NCBI GenBank assembly: GCA_026214975.1
Contig: CM047817.1
Coordinates: forward strand, 93,910,773 to 93,974,772
Length of the DNA: 64,000 nucleotides
Origin: Gentiana macrophylla
Lineage: Eukaryota > Streptophyta > Magnoliopsida > Gentianales > Gentianaceae
Reading direction: 5' to 3'
Shown here: piece after piece, positions 33,967 to 44,723 of the stretch
Layout: every line of letters starts with the position of its first letter
Position numbering within the stretch: position 1 is the stretch's first letter
Notes under the pieces: generated by a model
Database searches by the model: none
Told to the model about the DNA's origin: nothing
What the model saw: only the letters and a program-made list of their open reading frames with translations
Program-made: the position numbers and the translations under genes

Positions 33967-35130
33967 ATGAAGCTTTTAGCAGTTAGGTACTCGCTGTTCG
34001 AAGAGGTTCTTTACCGCAGGTCGTATATTGCTCCATGGCTAAGATGTGTAACCGAGGAAGAAGGGAACTACCTACTCAGAGAAATACACCTAGGCATTTG
34101 TGGAAATCATCCCGGAGCTCGGACCCTTGCAAGGAAATGCAGACTGTTTGGTTATTATTGGCCAAAAATGACAGAAGATGCCAGGGAGTTGGTGGAAAAG
34201 TGCAGGTCATGTCAGGTGCATGACAACTTGTCACATCGGCCATCGCAGAACAAGATTCCAATGGTGTCCCCATGGCCGTTTGACCAGTGGGGGGTAGACC
34301 TAGTAGGGCCACTCCCAAGAGCCCCAGGGAATGTCAGATGCCTGATCGTAGCAATCAATTATTTTACTAAGTGGGTTGAAGCTGAACCGCTGGCCACTAT
34401 AACAGGGAAGCAGATAAAAAAATTTATGTGGAAGAACATAGTGTGCAGATATGGAATACCAAAAACTCTGGTCTCAGAAAATAGGACTCAGTTCGAGGAC
34501 AGAGTCGTCAGGGAATGGTGCAACGGTTTACACATCACTCAACACTTCACTTCAGTCGGGTATCCCCAAGCTAATGGACTAGTCGAACAGACCAACCGAC
34601 AGATCAAAACAGGGCTGAAGAAACGCTTAGAAGAAGAAAATAAAAGTTGGACCGAGCACCTGCCCAACATATTATGGGCGTACAGAACAACCCCGAACTC
34701 GGCCACAGGAGAAACCCCTTTCAGCCTAGCGTACGGTTGCGAATCAGTGATTCCGGCTGAGATCGGCTTATCATCTCCGCGGACAGTACTCTACGCAGAA
34801 GATCAGCAGATGGCAGAGCTCAGGCACTCCAAGGACGACCTGGAAGAAGCTCGTAACATAGCCTTCATAAGAATGGCCAAGTATAAACAGCGAATTTCTC
34901 AGTACTACAATTCTCGAGTTAAACACTCGTACTTTAAAGAAGGGGATCTGGTACTCAGGAAGAACGAGGTGAGCAAGCAACTACCCCAAGGGAAACTCGA
35001 CCCGAACTGGGAAGGACCGTACAAGGTGGTCAAGGTGCATGGTAAAGGAGCTTATCAGCTGGCTGATGCAAATGGCAGGACCGTGCCCCGTAGCTGGAAT
35101 GCCTCTAACTTGAGGAAATTTTATGTCTAG
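33967..35130 (+). pseudogene. Retand-like integrase
   Basis: The 387-residue frame has an HHCC zinc domain (His41, His48, Cys79, Cys82), a catalytic core and a C-terminal domain (KEGDLVLRKNE, LDPNWEGPYKVVKV, NASNLRKFYV). The catalytic triad is Asp111 (WGVDLVGPL), Glu171 (LVSENRTQF) and Glu207 (NGLVEQTNR). The usual residue at 171 is Asp, in a TDNGTQF-like box, so this D-to-E change probably impairs strand transfer. The 35-residue spacing to the last Glu is normal. Apart from that change it is the best preserved domain of the element. Confidence 0.85.
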
Positions 35131-35533
35131 GACAGGTTCCAGACTACTTTATGTATTGTTAATTGTGAATTCTCAATAAGGTGTATTCAAGCATCAAATA
35201 ATTCCAGATGGACAGATCAAGATACTTCAAAAGTTTGAAATAAACTTTTCGAAGTCTGCAGATGATTTATCAAGGCATACATCAAGTACAACGCTCAACG
35301 AAAGCGTAACTTTGTAAATGTTGTACCTCAGGGGGTAAAGGACCCTAAGCTAGGCTCAAAATAAAAGCAAAAGTAGATCCGAAAGTCGAGTGATGGCAAA
35401 GAAAGGCTGAACGCCAAAAAAAAGAAAATATTACAGAACAAGTGCCAAAAAGGCACAAATTGTCAAGAACAAAAAATAACAAAAGTTAGAAAATATTGCA
35501 AAGTTTTTCAACAAAATAATAAAGGCCTGATTT
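35131..35533. other. Spacer between integrase and the antisense gene
   Basis: Nothing coding is recognised. It separates the convergent 3' ends of pol (plus) and the antisense gene (minus) and presumably holds the 3' end signals of the latter. Confidence 0.5.
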
Positions 35534-36145
35534 CTAAGGATTTGCAGCTGATTCTTGTTGCTGATCGGTAGGAGTATCAGAGCGTTGAGCTAAAGAGGTG
35601 CTGGTCTGGCGAATCGCAGGTCGACGGCCGTATTTCTCTGCTAAGTCCTCACTAGCTTGAAATTCCATAAGTCTGGCCTGGTACAGCTCATTGCCGCCTG
35701 GCTTGCAAAGCCTTCCATGTTGAAGATCTGAGATAACCAGCTCAGGACACTGCTCTTTGGCTTGGTTAACACCCTGGGTATACCTATGGCTTAAAATGGA
35801 GCCAAGAAAAACCTTCAGGGCCCCAGTAAAGTGTTCTGAGCTCTTATACTCATGAATGGCCTGAGCGATCCGCTCTGGCATGGCGGCTTCCAACACCTCG
35901 TGATCAGCTCGAAGTTTGGCCAGGGCCTCATTGCGAGCCATGCTAGAAGCTCGCGAAGACATTCACACTCACCGAGCGGCGTGCATGACCTTCTCTAGAT
36001 CAGCGATCTGGACATCTTTGGACAAGGATTCTTCCTTGTGCTTGTTGCGGCTGGCAGATAGGTCAGAGATCCGTTTCTCCAAAGAGGCTTTTTGTGTGAA
36101 GAAATCGTTGAGGCGGTGGAGGACCTCCTTCCCAGCTTTAACAAC

Positions 36146-36223
36146 CTGTAAATAACAAGGACAAGACGAACAGGGTCAGTACGGTTCAACTGCAGTGAAC
36201 AGAGAAGGAGAAGCAAAACTTAC
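36146..36223 (-). other. Predicted intron, antisense gene
   Basis: On the minus strand the 78-bp segment starts GTAAGTTTTGC and ends TTATTTACAG, with phase 0 on both sides (DLASI joins VVKAGKEVL). These are near-consensus plant splice sites. Confidence 0.7.
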
Positions 36224-36597
36224 AATAGATGCCAGGTCTTTATCTGGCAGCTCAGCCAGGAACTCGGCCGAAGAGCCCGATGTCCCTTCAGAAGCCTCCT
36301 GACTAGGTCTGGGCCTCTTTCGTCCAGATCGAGGGCGCTGCCTTGATTGGTCACCCGTGTCAGAGACGTCAAGAATGACCAAGCTATCATCCCTCTGTTC
36401 GATACGCTGTGTTCCAGAGGTCGACGCCTCGCTTGAAGGCCGCAGGGAAGTCTCAGGGTTAACCTCCGGGTTGGCCAGCTCAGGCTCTGGCACCACCTCC
36501 TCCCTTGGAACCTCTAGGTTCTGTTGGGGCTCGTTACCCCCGGGTACATCTTCCTCTTCATTGAGCGCCTGATCGAAGATGTCAGCAACATCGGCCG

Positions 36598-36681
36598 CTG
36601 AAAAAACAGAGTATTAGCTAATCAAAAAGAAACAATTAAGCCAGTGCATAAGATAAAAGAAATTAAGGAAAAAGTTCCTAC
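36598..36681 (-). other. Predicted intron, antisense gene
   Basis: The 84-bp segment starts GTAGGAACTTT and ends CTGTTTTTTCAG on the minus strand, with CTAAT-like branch sequences about 20 bases upstream of the acceptor. Removal joins EEYNH to PADVADIFDQ in frame. Confidence 0.7.
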
Positions 36682-37630
36682 GATGATTATACTCTTCCTG
36701 AGTAAGCCTTAAATAGGGCTCAGGGCCAGAGTCAAAAAAGCGAGCAACTTCAATCAGTTCGTCGGACCAGTACTCAAAATCGAGGAGAACATTGGCACCG
36801 GCAATATCGTTCAGGAAACCTTCACCAACGGTAGTGGGACACACATCGGCAGGAAGCTGGAAATATTTCCAGTTGCTCAGCTCAGGGTGTCCGTCGTTAC
36901 AGATGAAGAAAAAATGATTCTTCCACTCGTGAATGGAAGATTTCCCGGTGGAGAGCATGGAAACCCTTCCTGTGGTCTGTGTGGCGCGGAAAATAATACC
37001 ACCCACTAGGATTCCTGACCTTCTTGTGCTGATAGAAGGTCCTAAACAGATCCACACTGAACTCTATGTCCATCGGCTGGAAGAAGATCACGGACCCAAT
37101 AATCGCCCTAACACCGTTAGGAGCGACCTGGGTTGAGCTCAGTTGATAATGACTCAGTACGGCCAAAAAAGCCGGACAGAAAGGGACTCTGAGGCCACAG
37201 AAGAACTGATCTTCGTATACAATGCAATACCCCTCCGGGGGCTGATGAGCATATAGATGGGCACCCCCGGCAGCTGGGGGGCGTAGTGGTCCATATCTAT
37301 CCCATACCGGTTACAGATTTGCAAGATATTGTCCTGGGTTAGCTTAGACCTAATGCCGAAACAACCTGTGGCCATCCTGGCAGTCATATGGGCTCTAAGA
37401 CACTGATTCAGTAAAGTAAATCCAAACGCAAAGTGATACCTAGATCTAGGTGGGGGCTGATCTGTAACGATCTGCTCGGTATTTACGCGAGCAGCAACAG
37501 TGTTCAGCGCAGGAATGTCAATGAGGCCGCAGAACTGAATAAAAGGTTGGCTGACCTCGGTTTCTGATTCAGAATGAGACTCAAAATCCCTATCAATAGA
37601 GCTGCTCGACGCAGTACTAGCCCTCATAAA

Positions 37631-37690
37631 CTGGGAAAAGCAGAGAAGAAGAAATGAAGAAGAACAATGCAAGGAAATTTAGATTCTTAC
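37631..37690 (-). other. Predicted 5' UTR intron, antisense gene
   Basis: On the minus strand it starts GTAAGAATC and ends CTTTTCCCAG, three bases before the ATG at 37627. At 60 bp it is near the lower limit for plant introns. Confidence 0.45.
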
Positions 37691-37773
37691 TTGAAAATGC
37701 AGTGGATCTTGAGCAAAATCTTCGAATTAATAGCAAGTGTGAGAAGGGGGAGAGTGTGATATGAAGGGACGGG

Positions 37774-37779
37774 TTTATA
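37774..37779 (-). promoter_or_regulatory. TATA box of the antisense gene
   Basis: The minus strand reads GGTTATAAACCC about 150 bp upstream of the antisense ATG. It lies inside the retrotransposon, not in its LTR, so the gene appears to have its own promoter. Confidence 0.5.
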
Positions 37780-37970
37780 ACCTCCCTCCTGACACTCAAA
37801 CGACATCAGTTATGAAAAAGAGCGAGAAACGCCTCGTATCTCGCATGAGCAATGATTGCTAGTTTAATAGGCCGCCAGCTGGCAGTTAGAAGATTCAAAA
37901 CGCGAGGTCGGGAGCATGCCTTCCGAACCGCCAAAGTAACGCGGATTTGACCAACTTGCAAAGCAGAGTC

Positions 37971-37986
37971 AGATCTGGGGGGCTTA
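37971..37986 (+). other. Retand-like polypurine tract
   Basis: AGATCTGGGGGGCTTA immediately before the 3' LTR. The LARD-like element has the identical 16 bases at the same position (51193-51208, minus strand). Confidence 0.85.
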
Positions 37987-38628
37987 TGATGATACCCGAT
38001 CCGAGTTGCGCTACGTGTCACATTTAGGGGTGCTTAATAAATGACCAGTCCTTAAACTTAGGGCTTTAAGGGCCAAAGGCCCCAAGGACCGAACAGAGGG
38101 CATACCGTCTACCACGGGAGATTGGCCTGAGCTCCTCCTCCAGCCACCGCAGGACGGCCAAGGACTGGCGAAGAGGAGCTGCCCAGTTCGTCCATATTAG
38201 TTCTTACGGGGTCGAGCGAGGACACTCGCATGCACCTCCGTTGTTATTCCGCGTGAGGGATAATTATATATAGAAAGAATCCACAGCCATAAAGACTCCA
38301 ATCTTGGGATTAAATATGTCCACAATTATCTCTGATTTTAGGGATTAAGTCGTGTATATCCTGTGGGAATAATTATTAATTATAATACTTGCCCACCAAG
38401 TAATAGTGGCGAGACATCACCTATATAAACAACCCTAAGGAACTACGAATGACTTGATTCCAATTCGACTATTGGATACGTAGGCAACTCTCAGAAGTAT
38501 TCCGAGAGCTCAGTCAAAACAAAAAAGTAAAACACTTCGTCCATCCTGCACAAATTAGGGTTTTTGGGGTTTTCAATCATTATCATATAGAGATTGGCCC
38601 GCATCGATTACTAGACGGTTCCTAACAT

Positions 38629-38632
<4 letters not shown>
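37987..38632 (+). repeat. Retand-like 3' LTR
   Basis: Starts TGATGATACCC and ends ACATCGCA. It is the same length as the 5' LTR. The G-box CACGTG of the 5' copy reads TACGTG here. A TATA box and the GGATACGTAGGCAAC motif are present. Confidence 0.9.

Positions 38633-38702
<70 letters not shown>
38633..38702. repeat. (TA)n microsatellite
   Basis: About 34 TA units directly abut the 3' LTR. Before the insertion this tract was continuous with the TATATA stretch upstream of the F-box gene at 18513-19460. Confidence 0.95.
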
Positions 38703-38704
<2 letters not shown>

Positions 38705-39059
38705 TTAAAGAGTAAACGTGATCTGTAATGTGTCTTTACTATTTCGTAGGGACCAAGTAATTACAATAACTAATTTTGTTTGGTTTGATTAACATTGGAG
38801 TAGTGATACATTCACTGCACAACATTACACTACACATTATGATAAAACAACCTTTAATCAAGGGTCCTTATTTAAAAAAAAATAAAAAATCAAGGGTCCT
38901 TTACTCTAATCAATGAGTAGAAAGTACGTAGTGCACATACTGTTTTCCTTATCATTTTTTTTCTTCTTAAATTTCTAATGTCTCAAATTCAATGAAAAAA
39001 AAATGCATATAGTCCGCTATTAGAATTCTTATCTTATGACCTTATTGATTCTGTTAAAG
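38703..39059. other. AT-rich intergenic DNA
   Basis: Nothing coding or repeated is recognised, apart from a short direct repeat of TCAAGGGTCCTT near 38856 and 38890. Confidence 0.5.
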
Positions 39060-39305
39060 TGTATAAGATTTTAATTATCTGTCTCTTCATCACTTTAAAC
39101 TTTTGGAAAAGATGACAATTCAACATGGTATCAGAGCCAGATATCATGAGATCAAACCTTGCTGGAAACATAATTTTTCCCATTTATATTGTTCAAGAGA
39201 TAGCTCTTATTTTTCCCATTTATATTGTGCAAGTGTTGAGAAAATTGCCCTTATTTTCTCCATTTATATATATTGTGCAAGTGTTGGAGAGATTGTCACA
39301 CTTGA
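39060..39305 (+). mobile_element. Fragment of a small LTR element, with a 54-bp tandem repeat
   Basis: TGGTATCAGAGCC (39126-39138) is a PBS for initiator-methionine tRNA, preceded by an LTR-end-like stretch (GTGTATAAGATTTTAATTA). After it, three diverged copies of a ~54-bp unit with CCCATTTATATTGTGCAAG lie at about 39178-39290. No protein is encoded, so it is probably a small non-autonomous LTR element. Confidence 0.5.
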
Positions 39306-40203
39306 GTAATGGGTTCGCCCGGTTTGGTTAATGATCACCCAGGTTTCGATTTCGGTTCGCATTGTGAAGAAACGAAATTTTCGGTTCGACTACGGTTAGT
39401 GTATCAATTAAGCGTAACCGAACCGAATAAAAAACCGAACCGAAAACCAAACCGTTGTAACCGAAATGATATCCAAACCGTTATAACCAAACCGATATCC
39501 GAACCAATATAACCAACTGAATAGAAAAAATTATTAACCGTATCTTTTTTAATTTATTATTATATTTTTTTTAATGAATTTCTTTTATCATACATACATA
39601 TGCGATAAATACTGCAAGTACGAATGACATGTTTTCCCCAGAAAAATCTTACTAGAATACAAAATGCTGGGAGTAGCGATCTTAAAGATCAAGGATAAGG
39701 AGCATGTATTTCATATTGTGTGATTTGGAGTAAAATTATTTTAAATAAAATTCTAAAATTTGAAGTTCTTTTGGTGTGGAACAAATTGTCTACCTTAATT
39801 ATTTCCACTTTAATGATTTAAAACTGTTTGTGTAAATTAAAATCAAATATCTAGCTAAGGATTGACGTATTGTGGATTATGTGGCTTGTTTTAATTGTTT
39901 TTTTTTTTTTTGTGTGTGTGTAGTTTTTAGATTAAATTAATATTTTTTAATAGTTTAATTACTGTTTTCGGATAACCGACCAATTTGAACCGTTTATTTC
40001 AGTTTTTGGGCTAACCGAATCGAACCGAACCAAAAAATTTGGTTTTTAGTAGTTCAATTTCGGTTTTTCGGGTAACCGCTTATTTCGGTTTTTCGGTTAA
40101 CCGACCGAATTGAACCGAAAATTTCGGTTCAGTTACCTTTGGAAAACGGTTAGGTTTCGGTTACGGTCATTAATCGTACCGAATTGAACCGTGTACACCC
40201 CTA
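39306..40203. mobile_element. Possible hAT-like non-autonomous element
   Basis: The right end reads ACCGTGTACACCCCTA; its complement TAGGGGTGTACACGGT is like hAT terminal inverted repeats. The left end (TAATGGGTTCGCCCGG) is a weak match. Both sides are rich in CGGTTCGGTT/AACCGAACCG, so the ends are inverted repeats of each other over about 200 bp. The interior is AT-rich and encodes nothing. Flanking ACTTGA-like sequence occurs on both sides, but no exact 8-bp target duplication. Confidence 0.4.
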
Positions 40204-40345
40204 CTTGACGAGGACGTGTTGAAGTGTTTAAAATTGTGCAAGTGTTGGGAGTGATTGACCATACTTGACTTTATGGGGCGTATTAAAGTGTATAAGATGT
40301 TAAGACTTGTCTCCCTATCAGCTTAAAATTTTGGGAGAGATGGTA
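40204..40345 (+). mobile_element. Second fragment of the small LTR element
   Basis: GTATTAAAGTGTATAAGATG and the following GGGAGAGATGGTAGTTCAAC repeat, with changes, the LTR-end-like sequence at 39050-39120. The PBS is replaced by CTGATTCCGAGTTGG. It indicates a broken or rearranged copy around the hAT-like insertion. Confidence 0.4.
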
Positions 40346-40441
40346 GTTCAACTGATTCCGAGTTGGCTGACCACCTTTATCATCTTATGGCCTCTGGTCA
40401 CTGTAACTTATACTTGTTGGAGTTTTAGCTAGAATTGAGTT

Positions 40442-40690
40442 TTGTGGCGAACAGTCCACTTTAGACTCGATTATGATATAGTTACAGGAAAGATTTTATT
40501 GTATGATATAATTAGTCATCAAGTTCTTCATCGTAAGTTTCCGATATCTGGTGCTGGTATTCAAATCGGAAGAGAGCTCCATCAGTTTATCGACAGTCCT
40601 GTTCCTTCGATTCCTTTGGGTACATGAAAATATATAAAACGAAGCTAAATTTTGAGGAAGTCGAAAGAAGAAGAAGCTTAAAAGTTGTGA
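40442..40690 (+). pseudogene. F-box gene C-terminal remnant
   Basis: The plus strand encodes ILLYDIISHQVLHRKFPISG followed by GRELHQFIDSPVPSIP, matching the last ~60 residues of the F-box/FBA proteins of this window (IFLYDIVSLEVLMFPV...ERLEFFGSLVQPHPP). A trace of the lysine-rich C-terminus follows a stop near 40627. No F-box precedes it, so it is a 5'-truncated pseudogene. Confidence 0.7.
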
Positions 40691-40799
40691 GGCCAATTAA
40701 TTAAGTCCATATTTCGATTAGCATAAAGACATGGACGATGGCTGTTGATTTCTAAATTAATTACACTATATTGCCACAATTTGTATAGGATTTATTTGA

Positions 40800-41273
40800 A
40801 TAGTAATTTACGGGCTGAACTTGGGTTGGGTTGAGTTAAATTGGGTTGGGTTTTACATAGTATAAGTCGAGTTGGTTTAAGTAAAAACTAACTCAAACCA
40901 AGCCAAATGACTATAAAACCCAATGGATTGGTTCGGGTTGGTTTCAGGTTGGTCTGGGGTGGGTTTCGGGTTTTAATCCATAAAACCTGTATATATAATA
41001 AAACTTTTATACTATAAAATCCACACATATGCATGTATCCAAATTCGAGTTCCATACCATATGTTCATAACAATAATCCTTGAAGAAAACGTTTATTAGG
41101 AAGAAAAGGTTAAAATTTGACAACAACATTTAGATATTATAATTAAAGACCAATAGTCATACATAAAGAAAACATACACAGATTCATTTTTACTTAACAA
41201 AGGTCAAAGAATCGTAGATTAAAATCGAAATGAAGTGATATCGCAATATGATAACACCTTTACTTTAGACGGA

Positions 41274-41328
<55 letters not shown>

Positions 41329-41490
41329 GTCGGATTGGGTCAACCCGAATAAAAATTAAAAAAACCAAACCAACCCAAAATCTTTTCGGATCGGGTCAAA
41401 ACCCAACCCAAAATATTTGGGTTTTAATTGATTTGGGTTTCCTGGTTGGTTCGATTTGGGTTTTAGGTTGGACGCTTCATTGGGCTTTTT
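40800..41490. repeat. Low-complexity GGGTT/AACCC inverted stretches
   Basis: GGGTTGGGTT-type sequence at 40820-40980 and AACCCAACCC / TTGGGTT sequence at 41328-41470 flank an AT-rich centre. The composition resembles ends of degenerate non-autonomous DNA transposons, but clear terminal repeats and target duplications are not visible. Confidence 0.4.
41284..41325. repeat. (TA)n microsatellite
   Basis: About 21 TA units, preceded by CATACATACATA. Confidence 0.95.
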
Positions 41491-42342
41491 TTTGCTCAGC
41501 TATAATAATTTTGCGACTCATAGTAAAGGTTCTTGAATTGATCCTACAATATTTTTAAAGCTATTCGTCCTGTCTTATTATACTAGGCTATGATGTTATT
41601 GTTATGCAAGACTTACATGTCATGTTGATCATGAGCTATATACGCGCCGAGCAATTTTAAGCCGGTTTATGATATTTATGAACAAGTCGATCGATACAAT
41701 AATTAAAATAAATAATACAGAGGCGTGGGTGTCCGTCTTTTAAAATCACATAATATACCGGAGTTAATTAGTTCTTCAAACTAGTGGTGCACATGATTTG
41801 GGTCCAGCGAGTTTCATAAAAACTCATATCCAACTATTATGTTGTGGGTTATAAAAATTTAAAACCATATTCAACATAATTCAAGGTTCAACCCACACAT
41901 GCATGTTTTATTAAATGCGGTTTGGGTGCAGCCGGTTGGGTTCGGGTTAGCACGACGATAGGTTTTAACGCTCTAAGTGCTGATTAATAGATTCGGTAAT
42001 CTTTCTCCAATTGTCTGGTTATTGGAGATTATAAAATATTCAACATTTAAAAACCAAGTAATAGAATAAATGCATATAGCATATATACATCAATATTGAA
42101 GAAAATGTTGAACTTTGTTTAGGTACGAAATGGTGTTTTGATACTGAAAAAAGTATGACTAAAAATCGTTATTCATTTTGTAGACTTGTAGTCGTTTTAC
42201 TTTCTTAGACTGTTCGTTTTACCATACTTGGAAAATAGGTTATAGTGTTTTGTTTAAATATCTATTTTGAATGTTGAAAAGTTAAAAACCCTTCAACTTT
42301 CCATTGTCTAGTAATTCTAGTCATCATATATATATATACACA
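41491..42342. other. AT-rich intergenic DNA
   Basis: No gene is seen. A short stretch at 41785-41960 starts TAGTGGTGCACATG and ends in CGGTTTGGGTGCAGCC / GGGTTCGGGTTAGCAC; it again resembles a small degenerate hAT-like element, at low certainty. Confidence 0.4.
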
Positions 42343-42590
42343 CTCTTTCCGTCCCACAATATAAGCGCCTTTTAGCCATTTCACACAGCTTTAAAAAACC
42401 TAATAAATGAGCTTACTTTTAATCATTCAATGTAAAATATTATATTGTTTTCTAGACCGACTAATAATATCAGATTGTTTAGTGTGAAAGTGAAAATAAT
42501 GCATTTAATATTATATTGAATGAGAGAATGACTTATATTTTGGGACACCACAAAAAAGTTAAAAAGACTTATATTGCCGGACGGAGGGAG
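42343..42590. mobile_element. Stowaway-type MITE (248 bp)
   Basis: The left end CTCTTTCCGTCCCACAATA and right end CCGGACGGAGGGAG are inverted repeats of the CTCCCTCCGT(C/T)CC type of Stowaway (Tc1/mariner) MITEs. The inner extension CACAATATAAG/CTTATATTGCC also pairs. TA follows on the right, as expected for a TA target duplication; the left flank reads CA. The size is typical and no protein is encoded. Confidence 0.85.
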
Positions 42591-43711
42591 TATTAATTTA
42601 AAAAATGGTACAATTAATTTAAGCTAAAAAAAAGGAAAAATTAGGTAAAAAAGTCCACATTATCCCCCTTATTTAATCTTTAATCTAGCTTTAATTTTTT
42701 AGTTGCATTAAGGACAAATAAATATCACCAGACAAATATGCCCTTATTTGAGTGTTCTGTATTCCTTCTCTAAAACAACATCGGCAATCAACATGAGTTG
42801 TATTCATTCTCTAAACGCCCAAGTCCAACCTTCAGCTTCTAGCTCACCAGTCATTCACCACCGCACTACTCGGACTCCGGCGATCCACAGCAGCTGGCCT
42901 GATGGCACAACAGGAGGAGCCAAAGCCTGAAGAGCACCGCTGCCGCATCTAGGCACCACCGACTCTGGACCTTATCAGCACCACCGCAATCACCGGAGAC
43001 ACAAGTCACTCCACTGCTTCAGCTATTCACAGGTGTTTTTCGTTGAAGAATCGATTTACTGGTCTAATTTGATTGAATTTTTGTGCATTCGTTAAAACAC
43101 GAGAGTGTAGTTAGCTTGTTTTGCTCTACTCAATGCACAAATGTCTTGAGACTGAGAAAAATATTCAATATATGTATGTTCTAATAGTTAAGATTTCAAA
43201 TTGACAGCTGAATAATTAGAAAACTTCATTTGATTGAACACTTGAATAGATCAACTTGCAAAAAACATGAATCTAAGTTGTATATAATCTTGTGCGTGCA
43301 AATTTTTATATGGTCTATATAATTTAACTCAATGAGTTTAGTGTTGCCAAATTTAGTTCAGTTAGTTTACATTGAAAATGATTAGCTAAGTAGTATTGAT
43401 AATTGATGTTGTAATTAATACTATTTCAAAATCTGTTCACTCTTGGGTAAATGAAGTATTTGGAGGAGTATTGGTTGTACAATGGTGGTCATGAACATAT
43501 ACAAAATTACTATGATGTGTGTTTTTGGGTGTGTGGTGTGTTTGTCTTTCTGTTTGAAGATGGTCTCTTGCTTAATATTCAATCAATCCCTGATATGCCT
43601 ACTGTAGTTGATGTCTATTTATTCTAAATAAGAGAAACTTAACGTGAAAAAATGGTTAATTAATGTGAATTAACCATATACTAAATGAGAGAGTCATTTT
43701 GATCCTGATAC

Positions 43712-44080
43712 TGTGTTACTGATACTGTGTGCCTTATATGATATTGTTACTAATACTATGTGCCTTATATGAGCCAGATATGATACTGTGTCCCTTGAAT
43801 TAAGCCTTAAATAAGCCTTATATGAGCCAGATATGTTTGCCTTGAAGTAGTCCCTTGAATTAAGGCTTAAATGAGCCTTATATGAGCCCGATATTGTGTT
43901 ATTGATAATGTGTACCTTATGTGATACTGTTATTGATACTATGTGCCTTATATGAGCTAAATTGATATTGTGTCCATTGAATTAAGCTTTAAATTAGCCT
44001 TATATGAGTCAGATATGTGTACCTTGAAGTGGTCCTTTGAATTAAGCCGTAATGAGCCTTATATGAGTCTGATACTTTGT
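43712..44080. repeat. ~183-bp tandem duplication with internal short repeats
   Basis: Two diverged units start near 43712 and 43895. Within each, GCCTTATATGAGCCAGATAT and CTTGAATTAAGCCTTAAAT recur, so the unit itself arose by smaller duplications. Confidence 0.75.
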
Positions 44081-44623
44081 TATCGAGCATCAGTATATCA
44101 CAATGCATTGTTAGTAAAGATGTCATTGCAGGTGATTTTGGCCTAGGTGATTGAAGGATGTTGATTCAAAATGGTGAGGCAATGCTGGTGTTTCATCACA
44201 AGTATACAAGAAAAAATCAAAATCATCACATGCCTAAGAACCATATGTTGCATTTACATACTACTAGTTAGTTGGTTCTCGTAAATCTATGTTTTTTTTT
44301 TATAAAAATGGCATGAGTAATCTTTTCCTTGATGTAACTTAATTATCATATATGTTGATGTTAAAGTTGTTTATCATATATGTTAGTAATTTTTTTTCCA
44401 AATTTTTTGATTGTGTTATTTGAAGAGACACAAGTTTTTTGGGTGTTAATATGATTACATTATTGTCCAAATGATTTTTTAATTTACGGTTTGTTTCCGT
44501 TTTAATCATAAATGAATATTGGGTGTCGGTGTTGTTGTAAAGCTTGCCGAGTCCATGATTTTTGTCTTATCCCACACTGCTATTGTTAATGGTAATGGTA
44601 ATGATAATGATAATGATGTTACG

Positions 44624-44710
44624 GATACTGTGTTACTGATATTGTGTTGCTGATACTATGTTACTGATACTGTGTTGCTGATACTGTGTTAGTGATACTG
44701 TGTTACTGTA
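44624..44710. repeat. 15-bp minisatellite
   Basis: Nearly six units of GATACTGTGTTACT(G), alternating ACT and GCT forms. The same GATACTGTGTTACTG word occurs at 43707-43730 in the neighbouring duplication. Confidence 0.85.
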
Positions 44711-44723
44711 AACGCTGCGATTA

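Larger units (their letters stand above)
35534..37627 (-). pseudogene. Antisense extra gene of the Retand-like element ('putative gypsy type transposon' type)
   Basis: The minus-strand ATG at 37627 (MRASTASSSSIDRDFES) opens a protein with the features PPEGYCIVYEDQFFCGLRVP, LSHYQLSSTQVAPNGVRAII and FRTFYQHKKVRNPSGWYYF, then HEWKNHFFF. This is the domain annotated in plants as 'putative gypsy type transposon'; its function is unknown. Two consensus introns (36598-36681 and 36146-36223) interrupt it; splicing them keeps the frame open into a Ser/Pro/Arg-rich segment and then a coiled-coil-like tail. Frameshifts near 37265 (in a C-run) and 36960, and two TGA codons at 35963-35971, break it; the trace continues to 35534. 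Antisense extra genes are known in Tat elements. Confidence 0.7.
19549..38632 (+). mobile_element. Ty3/gypsy Tat-group (Retand-like) retrotransposon, with nested copia
   Basis: Two 646-bp LTRs enclose a PBS, gag, protease, reverse transcriptase, RNase H, a second RNase H, integrase, an antisense gene and a PPT. Element length without the nested copia C2 and one target copy is about 9.5 kb. The flanks TATAT (19544-19548 and 38633-38637) are a target duplication, though in AT-rich DNA. The second, archaeal-type RNase H after the first, the CxxH...GH...C Gag motif and the extra downstream gene are Tat-group features. Stops in gag and pol, and catalytic changes, make this copy defective. Confidence 0.9.

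Noticed and set aside
42748..42930. 60-codon plus-strand open frame in a GC-richer patch
   Set aside because: It could be a captured exon, but there is no homology, splice context or conservation to support a gene.
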